Below are positions 1 to 10,300 of a stretch of DNA of 64,000 bases, piece by piece (position 1 is the first letter of the stretch; each line of letters starts with the position of its first letter). The DNA comes from Ceratobasidium sp. AG-K (Eukaryota > Basidiomycota > Agaricomycetes > Cantharellales > Ceratobasidiaceae). A program made the position numbers and the translations under genes. The notes under the pieces are model-generated. The model worked only from the letters and a program-made list of their open reading frames with translations. It did not search any database and was not told where the DNA came from. The stretch lies in NCBI GenBank assembly GCA_037039685.1, contig JAWNGF010000001.1, forward strand, positions 9,114,001 through 9,178,000. Direction: 5' to 3'.

Positions 1-1018
1 TCTTGGCAGTGAAGGAAGTTCCTTCCTGTTGTAAGGTTTCTAGTCCTTGTGTTACTGCCTTGTTCCATTTGAGTTGCCCTTGTCTGGTAGTGTTAAGTTC
101 TTTGCGCACGTTGTTCACAAGTCCTTGGGTGTTGGTAACCTCATTTTGAAGGCGGGTTACATCTTGACCGACTAGAAAAGAATTATGTTCGCCATTTCTA
201 GCCAAGTTCAGAATGTCCGTCAAGGTGCCTTGTAGGGTATTGATGGAGTTGTTAAAGATCTGCTGGTTGTTTGCCAGGACTTGTGTGGCCTGTTCCAGGC
301 CGCCAAGCCTTCAATTGATAGTGACTCTCATCCCGTCTATGACCCTAAGGACAGCGTTGTGTCTTCCCTCTAGAAGATTGTTCAGATTGTCTAGATTACT
401 GATTACGGTCCCCCTGCTGGAGCTGGAGCTTGAACTTGAGCTTCCTGGATCACCGGCGTTTTGTTGTACCGGGGCCAATTGTCCGGAGTAACCCTGTGGA
501 ACATATGGTGGTGCCGGAATTGCTGGTGTTACTGGCTGGGAAGCCATTGGGATTGGTCCAGCATTGGTGATGGTTCCTCCAATTTGAGGGACCGTGGGAA
601 TATTGGAAATGTGTGGTGTAGGAGGAGGTCTAATGGGGGCAAGCGACACGCCCCCATGAGCTTCCGGTTGGGGAGAAAAGAACTGTCTCCTAAGCCCTAG
701 TAGCCACAGAGGACGCGATGGCCCTGGACTTCCTGTTGAAATTTGAATTACAGCTGGGGTGGGGTCATTTGTAAGATCTCCTGGTTCTCTATTCGTGATA
801 GTGAGTTCTTCTTCTTGTACCGTTATCATGTCGGCAATGCCAAAAGCCCCTGGCATTGATGTTTGACTTTGGGGACGTGATCGGGCAGGTCCTCCCCCTT
901 GAACTTGTGCAATATCTTGTTTGTTTAGTGATCCTGTGGGCCTTGCGGCTCGACTGGGTCCTCTTCTTGTTGATATGGTGGAAGCGGGACGTGATCCTCC
1001 ATCTTCCTGAATAGACAT
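1..1018 (-). pseudogene. LTR retrotransposon gag-like ORF, interrupted by one in-frame stop, runs off the window
   Basis: The ATG is at 1018 and reads leftward. The first 235 codons are rich in Pro, Ser, Arg and Gln, with a run of nine Ser, and end at a TGA at 311-313. The same frame then stays open to base 1, with a Gln/Asn-rich, coiled-coil-like stretch, so I read one gag interrupted by a nonsense change; the following codons begin Arg-Leu-Gly-Gly. A CGA to TGA change would explain the stop. No zinc knuckle or enzyme domain is visible in the part present. The start lies 24 bp downstream of the end of an LTR in the same orientation, as expected for the first ORF of a Ty3-type element. The family assignment rests on this position; sequence recognition alone is weak. 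Confidence 0.6.
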
Positions 1019-1042
1019 GTTGTTGATAAGCTTGTTTTGTAA

Positions 1043-1517
1043 TGTTGTAAGCTTCTTCTTAGTGGCTATGAGACAAGCCGCAATGGAGAGTGGACAGCAC
1101 TAAGACCTAAGTGACCTCTTGAACCGCAACACACTTAAGTGTCTGTAGGCTCTAAAGGGTAGGGGTGGTTCAAAGTGTCACTCAAAGGGGATGTTTGACG
1201 AGACAAAACAAGCTAGGGTTACCAGGCTTGTTGGTCCTCTATATATATTCTCAAAGTGGCCAAGTCATACAAAGCGTAGCCACATGAGTCACAACAGTCT
1301 ACCAATCAGGAGTGTCCGTGTGAGTCATGCTGTATGAACAGACATGACTCGTACAAAGCACAGCCGCGTTACACAGTGTAATACATAACCACAAGAAGGT
1401 GGCAACGCGGCAGGAAAACAAGGGGAAAGACAAACAAAGAACAAACACAAGCACAAATGCCAGATGAGAGAGGATGAGACGTAGACGAGTCCGATGTCGA
1501 GAGCATGGCTCACGACA
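1043..1517 (-). repeat. 5' LTR of the minus-strand retrotransposon
   Basis: Read on the minus strand the segment begins TGTCGTGAGCC and ends GCTTACAACA, fitting TG...CA LTR ends. Its last ~70 bases are almost identical to the end of the plus-strand LTR at 3644-4135, including the block CTCTCCATTGCGGCTTGTCT, whereas the U3-like half differs. A TATA-like run on the minus strand (about 1240-1249) precedes a plausible R region. Length is 475 bp against 492 bp for the other LTR. The outer end at 1517 abuts integrase codons of another element, which places that end; it is inferred from TG/CA and from the joint, since the partner LTR is outside the window. Confidence 0.6.
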
Positions 1518-3067
1518 TCAACACACTCACAAAAATGGCACACTTCATTCCCTGTACCAAGAAGATCACATCCCCTAAGTTAGCAGAATTGTTCATGGAA
1601 CACTGTTGGAAGCTGCATGGTACCCCAGAAACAGTCGTGTCAGATCAAGGCCCCACCTTTGCATCAAGGTTCATGAAAGAACTCTATCAGGCCCTGAAGA
1701 TTAGACCCAGACTCTCTACCACTTATCACCCTGAGACGGATGGCCAAACAGAACAAATCAACCAAATGGTAGAGGCCTTTCTGCGGACCTACATATCCTT
1801 TAGCCAGCATGATTGGGCTTCTTTGCTTCCCTTTGCCAAATTTGCGTATAACAATTCCTTCCACTCTAGCATTGGCATGACCCCTTTCTTTGCCAACTTG
1901 GCTTGTCACCCCTCCATTGATGGCACACCATTAGAAGACGGTTCAGTTCCAGAAGCCTTGGCTCACGCCCAGCACATCCACGACAACCTGGAAGAAGCCA
2001 AAGCAAGCCTGACCCTGAGTAAAGAACGGGACAAGGAATATGCAGACCAACGGCGTCTAGAGGATCCCTTCATCATTGGGGACAAAGTTTGGCTTAGTCA
2101 TGATCACATCTCTTTGAATCAACCATCAATCAAACTTTCTCACAAGCGTCTGGGCCCCTTCACAATCTTGGAAGCAGTTGGAAGGAATGCGTACAAACTG
2201 GAACTCCCACCATCCATGACCATGCATCCAGTAGTCAACATATCCAGCCTTGCCAAGTATGAAGAAGATGAGATTGAGGGACGCATTATTGAACCACCAC
2301 CACCCATTGAGACCCCTGAGGGTGAGGAAGAATATGAAGTTGAACAGATCCTGTCCTCCAAGGTGGAAAGAGGAATCCTCAAGTACTATGTCAAGTGGAA
2401 GGGCTACATGTCAGAACACAATTCCTGGGAACTGGTGGAGAACCTTGGCAACGCATCAGAACTCATTAGCAAGGTCTTCAGGGAACATCCAGAAGCCATC
2501 AAGGAAGTCACCAAGGTTACACGGCAGCGTTGTCATGAGGAGACAAAGGATGATTCAGCCGCCCAAGAAAAGGAAGAACGGCCCATTCGGTGTTCCAAAC
2601 GTTTTAAAGAAGTGGTGGGAGTCCAAGCTCCCCACCAAAAAGTTTTTACTTTCCTCTCCCATGCGCTTAACACATCCACCCCTTGTACTCACACTCCTGA
2701 GCCATGCCTGCCCCCCGCCAATCCACCAACTTGTTCATGGTCCGCGTCTATGACGACCTCTATACCTGCTCTGCGTCCTTCAAGCAGATGCTCAAACCCA
2801 CCTGCAACAAGGGCCGTTATTGGCACTCAGGCCTCCAGCAGGCCTTCTACTTCATTGTCTCTGGCCGCTATTGGTCAACTCATGCCCCCCGCTCCTTTGT
2901 GGGCAAGCCCCTTGTGCGCTGGCGCAACTGGATTGCCATCAACGCCCAAGACATCCACAATGCAGTCTGCATCATGGACGCCTTGCGCAAGGCCGGTCTT
3001 GGCTACCCATTTGAGGTCATCAACCTCACCCAAGACAACAAATGTGCCAACCCCATCATTGACTTGA
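1518..3067 (+). pseudogene. Chromovirus integrase with chromodomain, 5'-truncated by insertion
   Basis: The frame opens at the insertion joint in the middle of the integrase core (LTKMAHFIP). The second catalytic Asp is in VVSDQGPTF and the Glu in TDGQTEQIN; the first catalytic Asp lies upstream and is missing. After the C-terminal integrase region comes a chromodomain, roughly 2338-2520, with YEVEQIL, KYYVKWKGY and the SWE aromatic motif; such domains target integration to modified chromatin in chromoviruses. The frame stays technically open to 3067, but beyond about 2640 it reads as Pro/Ser/Thr-rich sequence while another frame looks coding. The rest of this pol (protease, RT) presumably continues left of the inserted minus-strand element, outside the window. 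No internal stops: a relatively young copy. Confidence 0.85.
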
Positions 3068-3273
3068 TGGACAAGGAGGACTGCGGTTTGTGGAAGGGAA
3101 ATGGGACAGCTGAGGACCCATTTGTGTTGGATGATGGGGCGGAGTTTGTGCTTGTGGCCCACTGTCATGAGCTGACTAAGCTCAGACATTTTATTCTGAT
3201 TTTATATCTTTTTTTCCGAACACTTTCCTTTTTGGGTACAAATGTCCTCTGGCGCTTAACTTGTATCAGGTGA
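2704..3273 (+). CDS. Additional 3' ORF of the chromovirus, function unknown
   Basis: This 189-codon ORF overlaps the 3' end of the integrase frame in a different frame. It starts at an ATG four bases after an in-frame TGA. Codons from 2704 to about 3170 end mostly in C or G, a coding-like bias that the overlapping integrase frame lacks. The product is rich in Trp, Tyr and Cys, with WHSGLQQAFYF and LVRWRNWIAI; it shows no signal peptide and no domain I recognise. After about 3175 the bias is lost and the sequence becomes hydrophobic, so the native stop may have been lost. It could be an accessory or env-position ORF of this lineage, or a captured host exon; I assign no function. Confidence 0.5.
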   Translation: MPAPRQSTNLFMVRVYDDLYTCSASFKQMLKPTCNKGRYWHSGLQQAFYFIVSGRYWSTHAPRSFVGKPLVRWRNWIAINAQDIHNAVCIMDALRKAGLGYPFEVINLTQDNKCANPIIDLMDKEDCGLWKGNGTAEDPFVLDDGAEFVLVAHCHELTKLRHFILILYLFFRTLSFLGTNVLWRLTCIR

Positions 3274-3643
3274 TGTATTTGTCTTTTCATTTGATATTGG
3301 TAGTGCTTCCAGAACTTCCAGAATGTTGAGTCATATCTCTTATCTCGCTTATCATTGGTTGTACTTGGCTTTCCCACACTGATAAATGATGACGTGGCCT
3401 TGGTCCCTCATGTATATAAACCCAGAGGTCAAGCCGGTTAACAACAAGGCTTGACCTCCTCTCCACTAGGACTTGCTCAATCAAATCCTCTTACTATCAC
3501 TACTCCTTGGGTTCTAAGACTTGTCTAAGTCAAACCCCTTAACCTTTATATACCTAATTGACCCAAGTCGGGACACCCACGGGCCTTCTGATATGTCTGT
3601 TTTGTCTTTTTCCAAATAGGCCCCAACCTAGAAGGGGGGGTAG
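3274..3643 (+). other. 3' non-coding region of the chromovirus with polypurine tract
   Basis: No ORF is convincing here. The segment ends in a purine run (AGAAGGGGGGG, about 3630-3640) immediately before the LTR, the normal place of the plus-strand primer. A TATATAAA-like box near 3411 and two copies of a sequence resembling CTTGACC.CTC lie upstream and may be regulatory or part of an older LTR. Confidence 0.55.
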
Positions 3644-4135
3644 TGTCATGACCTTTTGTTTTCCTTGTTTGTTGTCCTGTTTGGTCTTGTTCTGCTCACC
3701 TTGGCGCATTTAGTCGCTATTATGTAAGCCATGACTGCAGGACATGCTTGCCTGGCTAGCTTCACTCGTTCCTTGTTTTCCATGGACTTGTCACACCTCC
3801 TTTGTTCTGTCCTTGCTTCTCTTGGACTCCTGCTTTCTCCCCTTTGTTGCATACTCTCTATTGTACATAGCCACAGTAGATAGTACATATACCAGCGACA
3901 CAAGTCTTGCTACCACAAGACTTGTTCTCTTGTTGTTTTCCCATCACTCATTGTGTGACTGACTTAGGCCTTAGTTGCCATCCATTTGACCTTTGCAGTT
4001 GTCCCAACCCCCATCCTCACTGCCTGTGGAGTCTTGGCCTCCAAGGTTTGGCTAGGGTTGCGACAACTTAGGTCTTAGTGCCATCCACTCTCCATTGCGG
4101 CTTGTCTCATAGCCACTAAGAAGAAGCTTACAACA
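3644..4135 (+). repeat. 3' LTR of the chromovirus
   Basis: It begins TGTCATGACC directly after the polypurine tract and ends GCTTACAACA, giving a 492-bp TG...CA unit. Its terminal ~70 bp match the minus-strand LTR at 1043-1517, so the two elements are related subfamilies. The base after its end falls inside a gag coding frame of a third element, showing insertion into older retrotransposon sequence. A solo or recombinant LTR cannot be excluded because the matching 5' LTR is outside the window. Confidence 0.75.
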
Positions 4136-5070
4136 CAGAATTCAATGGTGAACATGGAGCTAAGGCCAGGGATTTTACTTATTCCTGTGCAAATTATATT
4201 GCTGACTCCCATTATGCCACTGCTTCTGATGAAAAGAAGATCTGGCTCATTATCTCCTATCTATGTGGACCAGCAATAGATTGGATCTGGCCTTTCCAAG
4301 ACCTACACAATGCAGGGGTGCCACAAGTCATTTTCACAGATCTAGATGTCTTTCAGCGTGAATGGGAATTAGCATTTGGCAAAATTGAACAGGTCAAAGT
4401 TTATTGACAAAGATACAAGGCATTGACTCAAACCAAGTCAGTGGTTGAATACATCACTCAATTGAGAATCCTGTTGGCACCACTAGACTACAACAAACAA
4501 ACTTTGAAGGACAATTTCTATGCAGGTCTCAAAGACAACATCAAGGACATGCTCACCTCCCAAGCCTACAATCACCATAATGCCACATTGCAGGAATTAT
4601 TCACCAGGACCCAAGAAATCAATGCAACCCTCATTGCTAGGAATATGGAGAAAAGAAGTACTGGTACTTTGGAGAGGGCAACACCAAGCAGCACCCAGAA
4701 GCAGGTAACCACAAGCACAGCAGTGCACAAATTCCAGAAGGGAGAAGCAATTCACATGGTGACTCCTCAGGGTAGCAAGAAGGGGACAATAGAATTGATT
4801 GGCAAAAATAAATGAGGGTTCTTGACACCCAAGGTCAAATGGGCTGATGGAACAACAACCAAGATTCCCTTTAGCTTCATCAAACCAGACACTTGTCAGG
4901 CCAAGGTAGAGGTAGCAGCTGTCACAAGTGAAACCACCTGCTATTGTTGCCAGAAGAAGGGTCACATGGCCAAGGATTGTTGTGCACAAATTGCAGCCCT
5001 GGAGGATGCTGATACCAGCGATTCAGAATTGGGAAAAGGCAGCGACCAAGGGGAGAATCAGGTGCCCTAA
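4136..5070 (+). pseudogene. Decayed gag of a third Ty3/gypsy-type element
   Basis: The frame begins mid-protein at 4138 (EFNGEHGAKARDF), next to the LTR. In-frame TGA stops interrupt it at 4405-4407 and 4813-4815; each is followed by continuing gag sequence and fits an original CGA (Arg). The capsid-like region contains VVEYITQLR and a CCHC zinc knuckle, CYCCQKKGHMAKDC, at about 4939-4980. The knuckle would bind packaged RNA. CpG is almost absent throughout. Nothing suggests that this gag is made as one protein today. Confidence 0.8.
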
Positions 5071-6530
5071 AGTTGGAATTAGATCCTGTAATCTTGGAGA
5101 ATTGGAAACAGTCTGTAAACAAAATATACCTTTGTTCCACCAAATATGCAGACCAACTTTGAGTTCCCATCACGATTGAATGCCTGAAACACCTTATTAC
5201 TGTTGCCATGATTGATTCAGGGGCATCAGGAAATTTCATTGATTCTGAATACATCAAGAAACACAAAATTCCTACAAAACAGAAAAAAACAGCAAGATGA
5301 GTCCAAGTAATAGACGGACAGCCAATAACAAATGGACTCATCAACAAAGAATGCACTGTCCAAATCATCATGAATGACCACATAGAAGAAATTACATGCA
5401 ATGTAGCACCATTAGGACAACACACAGTGGTACTAGGAGTTCCTTGGTTGAAAAAACACAACCCAAAAATCAACTGGATGATAGGTTCCCTGGAGTTTAA
5501 CTCAGATTATTGCACAACAGAATGCTTATGCAAAGATTGCAATGCTGTAGAAGGGGGGGTAGTGGGTCAATTACCAGAAGAATATTTGGAATTCAAAGAT
5601 GTTTTTGTTGCCAAAGAAGTGGATAAACTGCCCCTGCACCAGCTGTACAACCTGAAAATCGAATTGGAACCTGGTGCAAAGCCCAAGCTTGGTGTAGTAT
5701 ACTCCCTCACCAAGGAAGAAGACCAAATTCTGAAGGCATGGATTGACAAAAACCTGGAGAAAGGATTCATTGTTCCATCCACATCTGAATGGGTGTCACC
5801 AGTAATGTTTGTCAAGCGCCATGATATTGATGGGGTCCCCCAACCACCAAGATTGTGCATGGATTATCAATACTTGAACTGCCATACCAAGAAGAATTGC
5901 TATCCACTGCCTAGAACCAATGACCTCATTGAACGGGTTAAAGGTGCCAAAATCTTCACCAAACTCAACCTCAAGTCTGGTTACAATCTGGTCAGGGTAG
6001 CAGATGAGGATGTCCACAAGACGGCATTCAGAACCAAATATGGGCTATTCAAAACCAGGGTTGTGCTGTTTGGCCTCACCAATGCCCCGGCAACATTCCA
6101 GAACATGATGGATGCTGAGTTCAGGGACATCAAAGGAATCTATGTCAAAACCTACATTGATGATATCCTGATTTTCTCCAAAAACACCAAGGACCACCCA
6201 AATCATGTGAAAGAAGTACTGTGTCATCTACAACACCTTGGCCTCTATTGTTCCCTCAAGAAGTGTTCTTTCCATGTACCAAAAGTGGATTATTTAGGAC
6301 TTTTTATATTGGGAGAGGTGGTGGAAATGCAGGAAGAAAAAATTAGTGCAATCAAAAAGTGGCCCACCCCAAAAAATGTCACAGAGGTCCAGACTTTCCT
6401 TGGCTTTGCAAACTTCTATTGACAGTTTATCTGGAATTACACCCACATTGTGTGACCATTATATTACCTGACCATGAAGACCAAACACTGGGAATGGGGA
6501 CCGGAAGCAGAACTTGCATTCCCTCACTTG
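5071..6530 (+). pseudogene. Decayed pol: aspartic protease and partial reverse transcriptase
   Basis: The protease signature DSGASGNF is near 5215-5240, and the retropepsin-like C-terminal half is visible around VVLGVPWLKKH. The reverse transcriptase follows with RLCMDY, FGLTNAPATFQ and the YIDD box (about 6153-6164), then FLGFANFY. In-frame TGA codons lie near 5170, 5298 and at 6420-6422. The third sits where elements of this class have Arg after NFY. The first catalytic Asp of RT (usually KLDL) is Asn here (KLNL). After 6422 the frame continues as QFIWNY and HWEWGPEAE, the start of the RNase H side, then breaks near 6530; RNase H and integrase are absent. It is dead and truncated. Confidence 0.85.
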
Positions 6531-7019
6531 GGGGTAATATGCAGCATTTAGATGCCTTGAGACCACCAGCAGCAGCATCAGATGGTAGAAGAGCTAGATA
6601 GCCCTGTATATCAAATTCTGAAAGGTAAATACATTTTGAAACCACCTGATCTACTCCCAAACCACTCCCATCGTGCTCCGAAACAACAATATTCTCTCCT
6701 GCCCCTCCCATGGCTCCCGGAGGGGGTTGGGAGGATTGCGAAGGTTGCCGATGGTGGAGCTAGTCCGTGTTTGGTTATTTTAACCCAGACGGTGCCGAGG
6801 TGGTGAGCGAAGGCAAAGGAGGGTGTCGGCTGGGGAATGAAATGCACATATCCAAACTCCATTTCGAGCCCACAATGAGAATACCCTTGCAGAGATAGAT
6901 GCAGACGGGCTAGGAGGTTAGGGGTTACTCCGATAACTTCCCCCAGCTAAGGATAGTAATTTGAATATAATACGAGAGGCAAATGGGGCGAGTGTGCGTC
7001 CAAGGTTTCATTGTGTCTG
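6531..7019. other. Intergenic, no gene seen
   Basis: This is sequence after the broken retrotransposon. Short ORFs on both strands have no recognisable domains or coding bias. Nothing else was found. Confidence 0.5.
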
Positions 7020-7175
7020 CACCCAGTGGCTCCCTGTCAGTTCACGAGTGAATTCGATGGAAGCTGCGGCGTTCTAGGAGGCATTTGTTCGAGACGACAA
7101 GACGAACCTTGCGGCTGCGTGGGAGTTCAACTCGGAGGCTCGTAGAAGCGCGAGGGTGAGCATCGCGGAATGTGA
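7020..7175 (-). pseudogene. Fragment of a PIP-kinase gene (remnant 1)
   Basis: Base for base it aligns by eye to the intact phosphatidylinositol-phosphate kinase gene at about 28060-28200. Shared blocks include GTGGGAGTT followed by AAC/ACG, TTGTTC..GACGACAA and AAGCGCGAG-like sequence. No open frame survives. The orientation matches the intact gene. It lies about 200 bp beyond the 3' end of NLR1. Confidence 0.65.
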
Positions 7176-7369
7176 GTTCAGATTGTCTCTAGAATCATGG
7201 GGAAGGGCGTGTGTTTAGCCAGCCGGCACGCACATATCGATTGCAAAATGTCAGTCCGCGCATACAGCTGGTTTCATAGATAGCTGCACATTATAAATGA
7301 AATACAGAGCGACTCAAAAGGTTTAACTTTAGGAGGTGGATTATTACCAAGCGGTGACAATTGGACGGG

Positions 7370-10300
7370 CTATGCGAGGCGAGACTCTGCTTGATCGCTC
7401 ATAATGGTGCTCCATTCCTTGCCACAAGCAAAATTTGTCAGGTCAAGCACCACCGACGAATGAGCGGGATCTGTAGAAAACGTGTACACAGCTCGGGGAT
7501 CATATGGCCGACGATAGTGCGCAGGTAACCACAAGAGGCTAGATTTTCGATCATGCATTACCCAGCCATCGTGCCCTGAGAGGGGACAGAGTGCCGAGGT
7601 GGTTGGTGCAAGCCGTCGTAACTTGGGCCCAGGGGAGTCTACAGCATATGCTTGAGGCTATCAAGAATGTTAAATCCAAGCAGCGGATTGAGCGTCATGA
7701 TACTTGCCTGGATGTTCCATAGTCGTACTGTACCATCGTAGGAGCCAGAGACGATGCGGTTCCCATCAGGTGAAAACCCAACGGATGTTACGGCCCGCGA
7801 GTGCCCAATAAACGGCTCGCCAACCATGGTGTGTGACCTTGCGTTCCACAACCGCATTGTACGGTCAGAAGAACCGGAAATGACAAAGTTACCGTCATGA
7901 GAAAATGCGAGGGAATTTACGGGCGCGGAGTGTGCAACAAGCGGCTCGCCAACTGCAGTCCGCGTCTCCACATCCCAAAATCGCACCATGTGGTCATCGG
8001 AGCCAGAGACGATAAGAGTTCCGTCGGGCGAAAACGCAATACAATTGATTGGCACCGCAAACTCCCATGGGAGCTCTTGCGTCCCGGGGCTGGGGTCATT
8101 CAAACCAGAGGCCATGCCCCGGCGCCTGAGAGGGCGTTCGGAGTGAGTCTGAGATCGCCCAGAGCTATAAGGAGTGTCGGGACTCTCCAAGCCTGCGACA
8201 GCAGGGGTGAATGGGGATAGCTCTCCGTCGGTATGGGCAAGATCATCCAAGGACCTGCCTACCGTGTATATGGACTCTTCCGAGATATCTGTAGGGATCA
8301 CATAGTTGGATTGCAGGACGAGTGGCTTGCCGACCATCATCTGTGTCTTGACATCCCAGAACTGCACCGTACCATCCTTAGAGCTAGAGGCCAGGACCTT
8401 CCCATCGGGCGAGAAAGCGACAGCTGTTACACCCTTGGAGTGTCCAATAAGTACCTTACCGACTGCAGTGCGAGTTTTGGTATCCCAGAATCGGACAGCA
8501 TTGTCGGAAGAAGCAGAGACAATATGACTGCCGTTGGGCGAGAAAGCGAGGGAAGTGACTGTTTCAGAGTGTGCAAAAACTGGCTTGCCAACTGCGGCAC
8601 GCGTGTTGCCGTCCCACAATCGTAAATTGCTATCCTCGGATCCTGAAGCGAGTAGTTCACCGGTAGGAGAGAATGCGACCGATGTCACATCACCACCATG
8701 CCCACCAAGCGGTTGACCCTTTAAAGAGTATGAAGCGATATCCCAAACTTGCACAGTTCTATTTTCTAAACCAGAGACGATGAGGCTGCCGTCCGGCGAA
8801 AATGCAACAGAGGTCACGGGACTCGAATGGCTTGAATGCAGTTGGCTATAGCTATTATGGCGTATGATGAACTTCCCTACTTGCGTCTTCTTGTTTTCAT
8901 GACCAGTATTGACTGCCAGAGGATTGCTGCGAAGCGGGAACAAAAAGGATGGTGCCTGGCCTGGAAGTGCTCTAGGCTGGTCGGACTCCTCGCCAAGTGG
9001 CTCTTCCGTCACTGTGCGGGCGCTGACATCCCACAAACGCACCGTACCGTCGACGGAGCTTGAGGCGACAATGCTTCCATCGCACAAGAATATCGCAGAG
9101 GTAACAAATTCCGAATGACCAATGAGCGGCTCGCCGACTGTAGCCCGTTTATTGACATCCCACAGCCTGACTGTCATGTCGGATGAGGCAGAGACAATGA
9201 ATTTGCTGTTGGGGGCGAATGCAGTACTCATAACCCAGCCAGAGTGTCCAATCAATGGTTCGCCAATGGCTGCGCGTGTAGCGACATCCCACAATCGGAG
9301 TGTATTATCATCGGATCCAGAAACGACTAGGTTGCCGTCAGGTGAAAAGGAGACGGACCTGACCCAGTTAGAATGTCCGACAAGTGGGTCGCCAACTGCA
9401 GTGCATGTCGTAGCATCCCACAACCGTATTGTATGATCTTCGGAGCCAGAAGCGACAAGCTTGCTGTCGGGTGAAAATGAAAGCGTCCTAATCCCACTAG
9501 AGTGCCCGACGAGCGGCTTACCGACTTCGGAGTGCGCTCCAGCATCCCATAACCGCACCGTCGTGTCGTCGGAGCCAGATGCGATGAATTTGCCATCAGG
9601 TGAGAATGCAACGGAGATCACGGTGTTGGAGTGACCATAAAAGCGCACTCTAGCCTCATTCTGTGCTTTGACATTCCACATTTCCAAATTGTTGCCAGAG
9701 CCGGAAACAACGAGTTTGCCGTTTGGTGAAAGTGCAATAATCGTCGCATATTTGGAATACCTGAAAAGCGGCTGATCGATTTGGGTGCCAGTTCGCGTGT
9801 CCCATTGCCTGATTCCGCCGTCAGCGCAGCAAGTAATTAGCCGTCGCCCGTCCGCTGCATTGCCAAGCGATATGATAGACATTGGATGCTCGAGGCTCCT
9901 CAACCAAGCTGGCCATTCCTTGTCTCCAGTCGTTACGACCACAGTATTAGGGAACGTTGCCTTGAGTTGACGAATTGTGACCGACTCTGGAGCGAGGGCC
10001 AGCGCAGACACATAAAGGTGCGGCGTGCTTGTGCTAATGACATCGTAGAACCGCAAAATAAACCTGTATAAATCGGACGCGGATTCCCGTATTCCGTGAG
10101 CTTCATCCTGTATGATGCGTGTGTATCGGTATACAAGGTACCTTACGGAGAAGAGGGAAGCACTCACCGGCAGCCACTTCAATAACCCAAGCAAGCCTTC
10201 CGATGCAACATCTAATTGCCCGAGCAAGCTCAAGACTTCTAGCCAGTACAGAACTTGTGATCGATTGAATAGTATGCTCACTTCGGCTAGCAGATTTTGT

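Noticed and set aside
5550..5563. Second polypurine tract (GAAGGGGGGGTAGTG) suggesting another LTR border
   Set aside because: The run is inside an open pol frame (EGGVVGQLPEEY) and is not followed by a TG-starting LTR.
7639..7707. Stop codon ending NLR1 after the last WD40 repeat
   Set aside because: This stop lies inside the GC-AG intron; the tail exon 7370-7621 aligns with the NLR2 tail.
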